From Zarea fungicola (Eukaryota > Ascomycota > Sordariomycetes > Hypocreales > Cordycipitaceae): a stretch of DNA of 64,000 nt. The DNA is taken from positions 37,853 through 101,852 of the forward strand of contig FWCC01000279.1 in assembly GCA_900169235.1 (NCBI GenBank), read 5' to 3'. Each line of letters starts with the position of its first letter. Within the stretch, counting starts at the first letter, position 1. The position numbers and the translations under genes are program-made. Positions 22,935 to 32,996 of this stretch are shown here, piece by piece. Below the pieces are notes generated by a model. That model was given only the letters and a program-made list of their open reading frames with translations. It did not search any database and was not told the DNA's origin.

Positions 22935-23034
22935 GTCGAATGGATTGTCCGTTCGATTCGATTCTATTCGATTCTATTCGATCGAATCGAACCACTAGTC
23001 CGTTTGCATGATTCGCAAGATGTCCAACCCTAGA

Positions 23035-23477
23035 ACTTTCTATACCTCATATAGTCACATCGCTATTCTTCCTCATCGGGTCGCTTGTAAGCGCTTACCT
23101 AGTCTACCGTACTATTACTATGGCATAACCTCAATACGGTATTCTTTTGGCGGTTCAGTGATGGAACCCTATGTGGTGGTCATCACCTACGGCAGATAAG
23201 ACCAGACACGGATTAATTCGCTACCTGCTAATAAGTTTATTTCTCTACTTCTCGCTCTATATTATAGTAGTGAGGATAGCGCTATTTACAAGCGAAATAA
23301 TTTTATTAATAGCTAATTGTAGAGGCTTGGTGCTCCTAACAGGCACACAATGCGACTTGACTTTCGGCAACTTAGGATGGAGGGTCGAGGTGATCTGGCA
23401 TGCTTTTCATAACTTGTTGTCTTTGCTTTTATGAAACCAAGTAGTCTAACTCCGATATTCTAGCCCCTTATATAGCA
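23035..23477. other. Spacer, no gene seen
   Basis: AT-rich DNA between the nested transposons and the membrane-protein gene. The short string TGAAACC..GTAGTCTAA near 23432 recurs near 55552, perhaps from a shared repeat. Confidence 0.4.
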
Positions 23478-24080
23478 CTAACTTGTAGTAGCTAAAACTG
23501 GGTTTGAAATGTACTGTAAAGTCTTTGAAATTAAATTCCTCACATATGTGCTTACAGCAATGGTTTCAACAAGTCTCTTTTTAAATCGAGAGTTCTCATA
23601 ATATAAAATGCATAATATTAAGGCCGTGTCGCTCTCTAGACTATTGCTGTTTATCCACACCCTGTGTAGCCGCCGCAAAACTTGGATCTGATCAACCCAT
23701 CTTCTCTCAGCTACAATGCATAAAATGAAAACTATCAAAGATAAACTAACGAGCTTGATAACTATCAAAGTCGCTAAGCCTGCTATATTAAGTATCTTTA
23801 GCAGAATATCAAGCGGGTCTCTTGTTGTACTTGACGAAGTGGCCGGAACTAAACACATATTCAACCACAACAATTCAAATTTCGACAACACTGAACCTAG
23901 TGATGAACAAGATACTGATTGCAATATTTCGCCAACTCTCGTTGTCAAGGATATCAAATTCTGGATGCGTTTGATGTTTTTTTCGGGTATTGGCTTTGCC
24001 GACTCATACCTTGGCTGCGAGGTTGATTGTGATGATTTGCTATCATTTTTCAAGGTATACTGAGCAACACTCCAAGTCAC
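23478..24080 (-). CDS. Hypothetical membrane protein
   Basis: Open frame of 200 aa without introns. A long hydrophobic segment at about residues 93-124 (LNIAGLATLIVIKLVSLSLI and onward) predicts one or two closely spaced membrane helices; the remainder is Ser/Thr-rich and polar. No signal peptide and no known domain. It is divergent from the CFA-synthase-like gene with only 40 bases between start codons, so a shared promoter region is likely and a role in the same lipid block is possible. It could also be a degenerate or spurious frame. Confidence 0.4.
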   Translation of the reverse strand: MTWSVAQYTLKNDSKSSQSTSQPRYESAKPIPEKNIKRIQNLISLTTRVGEILQSVSCSSLGSVLSKFELLWLNMCLVPATSSSTTRDPLDILLKILNIAGLATLIVIKLVSLSLIVFILCIVAERRWVDQIQVLRRLHRVWINSNSLESDTALILCILYYENSRFKKRLVETIAVSTYVRNLISKTLQYISNPVLATTS

Positions 24081-24120
24081 TCTGCAGGTTTACTGATTGC
24101 TGATTGAATAGATATACATT

Positions 24121-25261
24121 ATGAATAGAGGAGAGCTAGAAAAAAATACTTTCATCTCTACTCTCTTCCACAGGCTAGTCGCAGTCGCCAGGCCAGCCAA
24201 CTCACCAGCAGTGGCTCTTAACAACGCTTCTGCTCATTACGACCTCAGCAACGAGATCTTTTCTGCGTTTCTTTCAGAGGATATGACATATTCGTGTCCT
24301 ATTTGGAGAGTCCCCTACCCCTTTTCGAAGTTACCTGTTGGTATGGCGGAAGATAATGATGAAACGCTTGAGACGGCACAAATGAGAAAAATCACATATA
24401 TCATTCAGAATGCGCGAATTACAGAGACAGATCACGTCCTTGAGATTGGAACCGGCTGGGGATCCTTTGCTATCGAAGCAGTGCGCAGAACCAACTGTCG
24501 CATCACTAGCTTAACCTTGTCGCTGGAGCAGAAGCTTCTTGCTGAAAAGCGCATTCGTGAGGCGGGTCTCTCGCATAGGATTACTATTCTTCTGTCAGAC
24601 TACAGGTGTCTACCTCCGCAACGTTACGACAAAATCATCTCCGTCGAAATGGTTGAGCACGTAGGAAGGAGCTGCCTCGCAACCTATTTTCGCTGCATCG
24701 ACCGACTATTGAAGACTGATGGTGGCATTGCTGTCCTTCAATCTAGTACTATGCCAGACTGCCGTCTTCATGAGTATGCCAGGAGAAGAGAGTAAGGGAG
24801 TTTTACGCCCTCATCAATATGCAATACTAAAAGTTTAATAGCTTTATCAATCGCTTTATTTTCCCCGGCGCCTATGTTCCATCAACGCTTGAATTATTAA
24901 ATTACATTAGCGACCAGTCAGGAGGGGATTTAATAGTTCAGAGGGTTGACAACATTGGTCTTCACTATGTCAGGGCCCTTCAAGTCTGGAGAAAGAGCTT
25001 TGAAGACAATTTTGATTCTGTCATCAAGCCGGCACTGAAAAAAACGCTAGGGCCGCTGACAACTCTGGAGATTGAGTTCCATAAGAGGAAGTGGGAGGTA
25101 AGAGCTAACTATATTTCGGCCGAACGAATGGCTAATATTGGTAGTATTATTTTTATTATTGTGAGGCAGGATTTAGTACAAAAACTCTGGGTAATTCCCT
25201 TGTTGTCGTTGCACGGGAGCGGGCTTCGCAGTTGACAACATTTGTTCATGTTCCGCAGTAG
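24121..25261 (+). CDS. Cyclopropane-fatty-acyl-phospholipid synthase-like enzyme (three exons)
   Basis: SAM-dependent enzyme of the CFA-synthase/mycolic-acid-cyclopropane-synthase family, which adds a methylene across a cis double bond of an acyl chain. Exons 24121-24791, 24842-25097 and 25145-25261 join in frame to 347 aa. The start of the catalytic domain is AHYDLSNEIFSAFLSED with MTYSC (C59, the usual active-site cysteine). SAM motif I is EIGTGWGSF (108-116); MVEHVG carries H180; the C-terminal part reads LIVQRVDNIGLHYVRAL and YFYYCEAGFSTKTLG. Only about 38 residues precede the catalytic domain, so the N-terminal domain of most CFA synthases is missing and the size is closer to mycobacterial cyclopropane synthases. 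It lacks the N-terminal helices of sphingolipid C9-methyltransferases. A Delta9 desaturase lies 1.3 kb downstream. Confidence 0.9.
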
Positions 25262-26487
25262 TACGAGTTGCTCACATAGTATTCTTTTCGCTATTTAGTT
25301 AGTCTTGTTATTCACAGTTGTATTCAGGAAACCTTTTCAGTCTCAAGTAAATAAATCTGAATCCCTAGTTTCAAATGATACCCAGTCTTGATCAGTTACT
25401 ATATCGAATGATCCTTCACCGGTAAAATATGTCCCGGCAGGTCTATTTAACAGGCAGTGATCTTGCTATGCCCAGAAATGCATTGCCGTATTCGTCTGCA
25501 TTCGCACAACCAAACATGCACACTGCTTCAGATGTTGACATGCAAACTCGGTATTGGAGCGGCAACCCGTGTCAAAAACAGGAATTGCTTTTGCCTCGTT
25601 TAGATGATTGACATCACTCCTTGTCTGTGGGTGAGACATGTATTCCAACCAGCTAAGACGTGTTTTGAATGTAAATGGATACGAATATCTCTTTGGCAAT
25701 CACGAGGGAGAAGCAAGTTGCTACGAGTGTATCATATTCTGTCTGAGGTGGCCCGGTCCAGCGGCCCAGCAGAGCGGCCCAGAATTCCGGGCACCGCAGG
25801 AAACACTGGACAAGTGAGGACAATTGGATTACGGCGTATCGTGCTGCAAGAGGAAGGAGCACAACCTAACTGTGAGCAAGAAGGCCGTACCAAACAATAC
25901 AGAGATAAAGTAGGATATTAAGGAGAGGAAGAACAATTGCTGGTCTAGATAGTTTAGATCTCTATTGATTAAGCTAATCATTAGTTTGCTGTTGAGAGTT
26001 TACTCTTGACAATACTCAAGACCGCTACCGTACTGTTCGACATGACTTTGTTTACCGCAGAGCCTACCTTGCCGGGACAAACAAGATGAGACAATATTAC
26101 ATCCAACCTTGACCAGTAAGCATCGAAATCCAAAATTCACTTTCCACAGTTAAGTCAGCTGCTTGTTAGAAGTATGGCCGCTTTCAAATTGTAATAGCGC
26201 CTGTGAAAAGTCCATGTAGAAGTCTTTGGAAGCACTGTACTCCGTGACATTTTCTGAGATGTTGCAAGTGGGTTTTGTCTCGGTTACAGGGATTTGAAGG
26301 GATGAAAATCATGTCATAGGGCTCCAGTGGAACAAACTACTTTACTGAATATAGCTAAGCTGATTTCACCAATGTGATGCGCTGCGCTTGCAAAGTAGCG
26401 GTGTCCATATCAGAGAGACTTGGGTGTTACAATACGCGCCCTAACATGACAGCCGATACACTCGATACGCTGGCCATTCACTGAAAG
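25262..26487. other. Spacer inside the lipid block
   Basis: About 1.2 kb without a supported gene. GC-rich pieces (25740-25870) and TGTTGAGAGTTTACTC near 25992 resemble old Copia-type retroelement ends, but no duplication or coding domain could be confirmed. Confidence 0.4.
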
Positions 26488-26496
26488 TATATAAAA
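26488..26496 (+). promoter_or_regulatory. TATA box of the desaturase gene
   Basis: TATATAAAA lies 73 bases before the desaturase ATG. Function inferred from position. Confidence 0.55.
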
Positions 26497-26560
26497 TCCT
26501 GCTGTTGTCCTATAAGTCTGAATTTTTCATGGAGGGTATACCCTCTGAATATGTGCTAGA

Positions 26561-28044
26561 ATGGCTGTATCAATGTCCGACATTATAACCAAGCTCTCCG
26601 GAAGATCGTTGCCTGCCATCACTGGAATGATGAGACTCTGGGCTATGTTGCAGTTACGCAATATAGCATTTTGTCTTTTGATACCCACTCTCGGTTTAGT
26701 CTGGAGTTGCTTTCTGCCCATGCATTTCAACACTGCGATATTGTCCGTTCTCTTATACATTGTGTCTGGCATTGGCATCACGGCTGGTAAGCCCACCACT
26801 TCTACCTTGCCTCGCCTTGTAACTGTTGCCCCAAATATCTAAGACTCGGAATAGGATATCATCGGTTATGGTCACATCGATCTTTTACTGCTTCACCTCT
26901 ATTGGCATGGCTCCTAGCATTCGCCGGCGCGACAAGTGTTCAGGGATCCATCCTAACATGGTGCCGAGACCACCGCGCTCACCACCGATACATTGACACA
27001 CCAAGGGATCCCCACAACGCAAAAAGGGGCATATTGTGGTCTCACATGGGGTGGCTTCTTTTCAAGGCAGATCCTCATTCCATTGGGCATGTCGATGTAT
27101 CCGATCTGCTACAAGATAAGGTAGTCATTTGGCAGCACAGGAACTTTGGCCTAATCTGTCTCATGGGAGCATATGCGCTGCCTTCCATCGTCGCAATGGT
27201 TGGTTGGAATGATGCCTGTGGCGGACTCTTGTATGCTGGAATCATACGTGTGTTCCTCTTCCAGCAATCGACCAACTGCGTCAATTCGCTGGCGCACTAT
27301 ATTGGTGAACAACCATACGCAGCCTCCCACTCACCGCGTGATAATATATTAATCTCGTTACTTACTTTCGGGGAGGGCTATCACAACTTTCACCACGAAT
27401 TTCCGAGCGACTATCGAAATGGCGTCAGGTGGTTCGATTATGACCCCACAAAGTGGTGCATTGTAATTGTAAGTTGTTTTCAATTAACAGCTGCAGTAGT
27501 AGAGAATATGCAGAGCGACGGTTCTTTTGATAAGCAACATTGAGGTACCAACATTCGTCTAACTTTCTGATAGTGGGAGTGGTTAGGCATAGCCAGCTGT
27601 CTTCAAGCGTTTACCAAGAATGAGGTAGACAAGGCTGTGTTCTTGCAGAAACACAACGAGGTGAAGCGTATGAGAGATAATATACACTGGGGTCCACCAT
27701 TAGAGAGCCTTCCATCGTATACCTGGCAAGAATTCAAGGCTCTCTGCGACAGTAATGAGGCACCTCAACAGCTCATTTGCATTGCGGGAGTTTTATACAA
27801 CATCAGTTGGTTTATTAATAAGCACCCCGGCGGTAAGAACATTATTCTGGCGAATATCGCGAAAGACGTTACAGCAATGTTTCATGGCGGAGTACATCAC
27901 CGTGAGTGCACAATTTAAAGTCATCCAGGCAGCTACAACTCAGAGCCTCTGACGCAGAATCTAGATTCCAGAGCAGCAAGCAATCTTTTGCACAATATGC
28001 GATTTGGTGTGTTGAAGAATGGAGGAGAGGTAGAGCATCATTAA
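26561..28044 (+). CDS. Delta9 acyl-CoA desaturase with C-terminal cytochrome b5 (four exons)
   Basis: Integral ER-membrane di-iron desaturase of the Ole1 type that introduces a cis-9 double bond into saturated acyl-CoA. Exons 26561-26786, 26855-27468, 27574-27901 and 27965-28044 join in frame to 415 aa. The three histidine boxes are complete: HRLWSHR (78-84), HRAHH (115-119) and HNFHH (252-256). The C-terminal cytochrome b5 domain has the haem motif HPGG (H364) and MFHGGVHH, ending in FGVLKNGGEVEHH. The N-terminus is shorter than in housekeeping Ole1 proteins (about 450-510 aa). The gene stands between the CFA-synthase-like gene and a methyltransferase gene, consistent with a dedicated copy that supplies unsaturated substrate. 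Confidence 0.95.
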
Positions 28045-28870
28045 AAATTGTATATCCTTCGATTCTTCGATGTTGGGGAAATCGAGACGCTCTAGGTTCG
28101 GTTAAGTTCATTTATTGTAGCCAGACGTATTTTGGCACTGACCATGACTATTTCTAACAAAGTTGAGGTTAACTCACAAGCAGAAATATTAGTGAAAGTC
28201 ACTTAAACTTGTTAATTCTTTAGTTTTGCTGGTGAATTACATTGGATGTATCAATGTACCTGGCTCCAGAGAGCCCCATGCAACTCACAAAATGTGATAC
28301 AGAGCTGATTAATAAAGGTTGAAGTACTGTTTTCACGTCGGCATATCAGCGGTCAGGTCAGTAACCCACGTAGTTCGCTTGATGTCCTTTGTATTCAGGG
28401 GAAGGGTACAGGGACAAACGAGGATAATGTTCCACGAGATCGGTTTCACGGCTGTGCATCACGATTTTCGCCTGACCCCTTTTTTTAGTTTTTCTTTCGT
28501 CATATTCAGTCTTTGATTTCATTAGCTAGAGGTACTTTACTCATTTGCGCTAGTCTTGTGAATGCAAGTCGAGGTGGCTGGTGAAACAATTCCGGAAACG
28601 CTGTGTCTGAAGTCATACGTTTGTCTCGGAATTCGCCCCTCATTTAAGGCATCAACTAGCTTCGAGTCAACATGTCTTCTTTCAATTGAATTTTGTTGGG
28701 TAATAGTACTGAGAACTGTCACGGCCACATGTCGTACTTGATTTCTCAATTTACTAAATGGCCTAGATGTCTCGGAATGTGGCAGTCATGGCCATCATTC
28801 CATGGTAGTTGAGGGCGGATTTTGTCAGCGAATGCCGAGGCATGGCTCACACTATGGTAAAATACGAAAG
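28045..28870. other. Intergenic, no gene seen
   Basis: AT-rich 3' flank of the desaturase and 5' flank of the methyltransferase; nothing further supported. Confidence 0.45.
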
Positions 28871-28877
28871 TATAAAA
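28871..28877 (+). promoter_or_regulatory. TATA box of the methyltransferase gene
   Basis: TATAAAA lies about 75 bases before the chosen start at 28952. Its position supports that start over the upstream in-frame ATG at 28802, which would put the box inside the coding region. Confidence 0.55.
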
Positions 28878-28951
28878 TGAGAAGCATATATATCAGTCAA
28901 GCACTGATTATAACTTTTCAGAATAAAGAATACTGGCAAATCCCCGAGCAT

Positions 28952-29827
28952 ATGTCTTCCTACATGGGATGTACAGCGAATCTCAGTGGCCACCCAAGCC
29001 GCCAACCTAGCATTGACAATGCAAGATGGTCAACAGCTGCTGCGCAGTATGAAAAAATTATTGCTCCTGTGACCGCAAAGGCCGGTGCTGTGATGGTGCA
29101 AGCAGTGGTCCGTGCAAAACACATCAACAATTCTTCCCGCATCCTTGACGTCGGTGCGGGCACAGGGTGCATTGAACGAACACTGAGGCAGCTCTACAAA
29201 GAATATGACTGCCCAATTTCTGCATTTGACATTGCACCAGGAATGGTAAAGCAGATTCGGTCCCAGAATTTCAGCAACGTTTTTGCCTCCATTGGTGATG
29301 CCACCGCTCTCGACAAGGATCTCGCTCCAGACAGCCATTTCACACACGCGTTCGGCTCACACATGATTCAGTTTTGCGGTAAACGCCAGTTGAATGTATG
29401 TCGGGAACTGTTTCGCTGTCTGGAGCCAGGCGGTATTGCGGCGCTGTCAATCGGCCATGGCACAAACGGGCCAGAGCCATGGCACCGGGCATGCCAACAA
29501 TTGGATGCAACCTATGTACCATATGAAGAGTACGATACAACAGCCTGGCAAACAGTTCAACAGGTAAGCGACGGAATGAAGGAGGCGGGGTTTGTGGATA
29601 TGGATTGTCTGGATGTGTGGATGCATCTAGATTGCAACCATGACGAATGGGTACACTTTTGGTTTGAAGGAGGGCATCCAATCTATCTCAAACATATGCA
29701 AGCATGGGCTGGCGAACTGTCAGAAGTCAGACCTGTTTTTGAGAGGATTTTGAAGGAGGAATATCCGGATCCAAGCATGCTAGGAACTTTCTCAGGTATT
29801 GTAATCGGGAGGAAGCCAGCTAAATAA
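28952..29827 (+). CDS. Class I SAM-dependent methyltransferase (UbiE/Coq5-like)
   Basis: Intronless, 291 aa from the chosen start (MSSYMGCTANLSGHP). The Rossmann core shows motif I ILDVGAGTGCIE, a motif II acid region SAFDIAPGMV, then GDATAL and the post-core FRCLEPGGIAALS. These are features of small-molecule methyltransferases; there is no signal peptide or membrane helix. The C-terminal third (HDEWVHFWFEGG) is not recognised and may set substrate choice. It lies in the same orientation downstream of the desaturase, and could methylate a fatty acid or derived metabolite; that link is inferred from position only. Confidence 0.88.
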   Translation: MSSYMGCTANLSGHPSRQPSIDNARWSTAAAQYEKIIAPVTAKAGAVMVQAVVRAKHINNSSRILDVGAGTGCIERTLRQLYKEYDCPISAFDIAPGMVKQIRSQNFSNVFASIGDATALDKDLAPDSHFTHAFGSHMIQFCGKRQLNVCRELFRCLEPGGIAALSIGHGTNGPEPWHRACQQLDATYVPYEEYDTTAWQTVQQVSDGMKEAGFVDMDCLDVWMHLDCNHDEWVHFWFEGGHPIYLKHMQAWAGELSEVRPVFERILKEEYPDPSMLGTFSGIVIGRKPAK

Positions 29828-30397
29828 TCTCACACTCTCCCGAACCAATAATTAAACATTTTTTTTAACGAAGCCCAACTTTTAAAATCGCAATATTTCT
29901 ATATTCTACAACTTATAATTGAAATTATCGTTTAATTTGTTCTGTTCGCTGTATTTCTTTGCATGACCAATAGGTGGAGGGAACCATCCAGACGCTTGGT
30001 ATGGCATTGCGACTGGCCTCTCATAGTACTCGTATCACAATGCTGATTCCTCTTTCCGTACATAGTAAACATAATCACATATGAGGGCTTCAGACTGCTG
30101 AATTCACAATCTATTTGAGCTATCAAAGAGGCATCTCAACCGCCGCTATGTATAATAGTTTGACAGCCCGCCTTGGCTTGCTCGGCTGTACCATTATTTC
30201 CTCGCTTTTAATTTAATTTATTATTTGATTCTTAACCTCTACATTCTTATTAATTAGTCCCCACTATAGGCATCAACCTAATACGCTTCCTTTAGTGCTA
30301 AAGATAGCCTCTCCTAAAGATTGCCCAGCCCAGAGTTCAGGTCCAACCTCTATTATTTGATGTTGTCTAGGTGCTCGCTGGAATTTGGGGAGTATAT
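29828..30397. other. Intergenic, no gene seen
   Basis: AT-rich flank with poly-T and short runs; no coding frame supported. Confidence 0.45.
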
Positions 30398-30886
30398 TTA
30401 GAAGCCGGAATTTTCTGTTGAGCTCTGTACCGATTTCAAACACTTTAATAGATTGGTGGCAATCCTCCTCAGCCCTTTACGCAAAGGCCTGCATGACGCA
30501 TAGAGTACCGTAGTAGCAAGCCAACGTACATTTCGCCAGACTTTCTCCACTATTTCCACGCAGCCGGCTTCAGTCTGCGTAACTACAGTAAGGATCCAGA
30601 ACGTCAGGATTACAAAATCGGGAGATGCTTTATTACATGCTTCTGCTAGCGTCTCCTGCCAGATTCTAGACTCGATCAGATCCAAAGTCTAATTCAATCC
30701 AAATGAATCACTAAGAATTATATGTTTCACCTCCCACTTTTTAGGGTGACAGAAATGTTGGATTACCCTGGAACATGTTTCATATGAATTTTCAAGACAT
30801 TGCAGCCGACATATATCGGCATATACATTACCTGGAAGACGGAAGAGGGAACATGGAGTAAACTTTTTTACGAATAAACGAGACAT
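30398..30886 (-). CDS. Possible small gene, one intron or one stop
   Basis: Two pieces in the same frame, 30886-30767 and 30688-30398, are separated by a stretch that contains a single in-frame TAG. That stretch begins GTAATC and ends TTGAATTAG, so it can be read as a 78-nt phase-0 intron, giving 136 aa (MSRLFVKKFTPCSLFR...). Without splicing the TAG would truncate the protein. The second piece has a hydrophobic patch (PDFVILTFWILTVVTQ). No family is recognised; it may be a relic of a larger gene. Confidence 0.3.
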
Positions 30887-31385
30887 TGTAGTGAAAGTAT
30901 TATGGTGTTGTACGTTGAGGTGTGTACAGAGGTGCAAGTTCTACCGTATATGCGCACCTACCAACTGAAGTGAAGTTGGCAAATGGTATCCCCTAACAAT
31001 TAGAACGAAGTGCGCATTATTAAGCTTGTAAACATAGTCTCACTTTTTAACCGCTATAGTTAAAGGTATACATAAATGGTAAATTACTTTACAATTTAGC
31101 ACCAAATTTCTTTAACTGTCTTTTGCGAACAAACAGCACAAGGTTCAGAGTTGCAGGTTTGAATCCTCGCTTCAATCACGACTGCTGTAACTTGGGAAGA
31201 TCAAAGTTAGCTGTAAGGACGTATGATGGCACTGGCATTTATTGATTATCGCTGTACTGACTACTAGTGAAGATGAATCCGTCCCAAATTGACGATTGCG
31301 GGTAGCTCGCTGACTCTTAGACAGGATCGAGTCTCTAATACTACTTCACTTGTCATATTTGCTACCGATCAAGCGTGTTTGTGCT
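30887..31385. other. Intergenic, no gene seen
   Basis: AT-rich. A T-loop-like string near 31160 was checked and does not fold as a tRNA. Confidence 0.45.
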
Positions 31386-31873
31386 TCAGTTGAGATGCCT
31401 TGAATCGTTGGGCTTTAGTGCTGTATTTGAGAAAGAAAGTGATAATCTGCAGCCCTTATTTCTTTTCTCTTTAAACTCTTTGAAGAAAGTCATTACGGAA
31501 GCACTATCCGAAAACTCCTCGATTCTTCTACCTACGTCCCATCAGCAGTAGCTTTTATCCAGTACATCAACTCATTTCTAAAGTTTCCTGCTTTTGTCCT
31601 CGCAGTTACCATTGCCCAAAAGCAAATAATTCGTTTGCTAGAGTCTATTATGTAGTCATGCACGACCATCCGAAAGTCAGTGAACGCTTCAACTAGACCT
31701 TTAATATATCCAGCATAGTGATCATTCTTCATTGGAGCAACAAGCAGAGAACCTGGCAGAAAATAGTGTATACAATGTCCTGCTCGGGCACTCATTATGC
31801 TATCCACGTCCCATTTATTGTAGTCTTCGACCGTACGTTCGAATAGTGTGTGCAGATTGGATTTAAATGCCAT
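31386..31873 (-). pseudogene. SnoaL-like (NTF2-fold) gene with a frameshift
   Basis: The first 113 codons (MAFKSNLHTLFERTVEDYNK...) encode a SnoaL/NTF2-like alpha+beta barrel: YNKWDVDSIMSARAGHCIHYFLP, the NDHYAGYIKGLVEAF helix and MVVHDYIIDSS strand follow the fungal small-polyketide-type pattern. The frame stops after ADGT at 31532. One base out of frame the expected C-terminal part continues at once (RIEEFSDSASVMTFF, KEFKEKR) to a stop at 31386. No intron can bridge the shift, so a single-base indel has probably inactivated the gene, unless it is an assembly error. Such proteins are often accessory cyclases, isomerases or dehydratases in biosynthetic clusters; it lies at the edge of the lipid block. 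Confidence 0.65.
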
Positions 31874-32996
31874 TATATTCTAGATTTGGTAGCTATGATA
31901 AATTGTTGTTTTCGAGGGTGATGAACATACATGTTTAGTAATAAGGTCGGAATGCGAGTTAACCAGTGCTGCTATCACCTTGAGCGATTCTGGAGGATGA
32001 CTTGTTATTTATAACTTATGTTAATTAAGCTATTATCATAATGACTTAGCTAATTATGCTATTATTATAATTACTTAATGCCCTAGCGCCTTTAGGCTGT
32101 CATTAGCGCTAATAGCGATAAAGTACTAAATAATATTCTTCTATCCTAAACCCATTTCTTTATATTTAACTTGTAAAGTTAAAGTATTTTAGCTGATTTA
32201 TGGTGGTTGAAAGTTTGTATGTTGGAAGTTGCGTTGTAACGCGACACAATTTGCTGCGTGACTTTTTTTGCCCCTGTAGATAACGGGCCCGCGCCGTTGT
32301 GGCGCCCTCGTCCTTGTGAACCTCTAGGTGGTTCGGAGCCAGATGGCCGACTGTTTCCTTGGGTCTTCAATCAGATTCGGTCGTGCCCCCTAAATATCAG
32401 TGTCGAATTGATTTCCGCTTTTACCTTTTTCTTTCCTCTGGATTCAACATTCTCTCTGTCCAGTCAACGAAGAGGCCTAGGAGAGGTCGCCTTGAGGTGC
32501 GATGAGGGTGCAACGATGCCTGCAGGCCATGAAGTGTGCCTTGCCCAATTTACAGGCTGCATTAGCGGATGCTTGCCTTGGCAAGTTCATTGGCAGCGGA
32601 TGTCCTTCAGTAGGTGACTGAATGCCCCTGACTAACCGGGATAATGGTGGGCAGAATGAAGCAAGAGATGAAAGCCCCAACCACGCTGAAAATCCGTACT
32701 CCTTTGCATTCTGCCTAGCGGAGCGGCTTCACTTCGTTGCCATCTTTCATCTTCTGGCCATTTTGTCAGGCATCGAGGCTTGCCGTCAAGAGACATTTAT
32801 TGTTAAGAGCTCCTTTGCAGCATTCGCGTCTATTCCTCGGCCCTGGACTTTAAAGCCATCCATTTTCTTCCCGATTAGCGACACGAAAGCGACACGAAAG
32901 CGACGGACAGTCTGCAAAGGATCGCGAGTAACCGAACACCAACGCCGGCTCCACTGCCCACACTGGGTCTATACGTTTCGTTCATCATCTGTCTCA
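31874..32996. other. AT-rich boundary and upstream region of the receptor gene
   Basis: About 31990-32165 is extremely AT-rich with repeated TAATTA/GCTATTAT strings, followed by ordinary DNA leading to the receptor. An in-frame ATG at 32622 extends the receptor frame upstream but adds sequence unlike the family. Confidence 0.45.

Larger units (their letters stand above)
22176..23034. mobile_element. Outer hAT-like MITE (split by a solo LTR)
   Basis: The left end CAGGGTTGGACATC (22176-22189) and the right end at about 23032-23034, whose reverse complement is TAGGGTTGGACATCTTGCG, form terminal inverted repeats. With the inserted LTR removed, the element is about 170 bp, rich in the palindrome-forming unit ATTCGATTCGAT. 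A degenerate 8-base target duplication (AGTTTCTG / ACTTTCTA, 6 of 8) may flank it. It encodes nothing, so it would be non-autonomous. The hAT assignment rests on TIR style and on the clean 8-base duplication of its relative inside the LTR. Confidence 0.6.

Noticed and set aside
23716..24063. Plus-strand 115-codon frame opposite the membrane-protein gene
   Set aside because: Only one of the two overlapping frames can be coding; the minus frame is longer and has a coherent membrane segment.
31130..31190. tRNA-like string GCAGGTTTGAATCCTCGC
   Set aside because: The T-stem does not pair and no anticodon or acceptor arm can be drawn around it.
32622..32996. Upstream in-frame extension of the NLR gene
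   Set aside because: The added 125 residues do not fit the family, whose N-terminus begins with the IYTIAWLAPLE block; it is more likely leader sequence.
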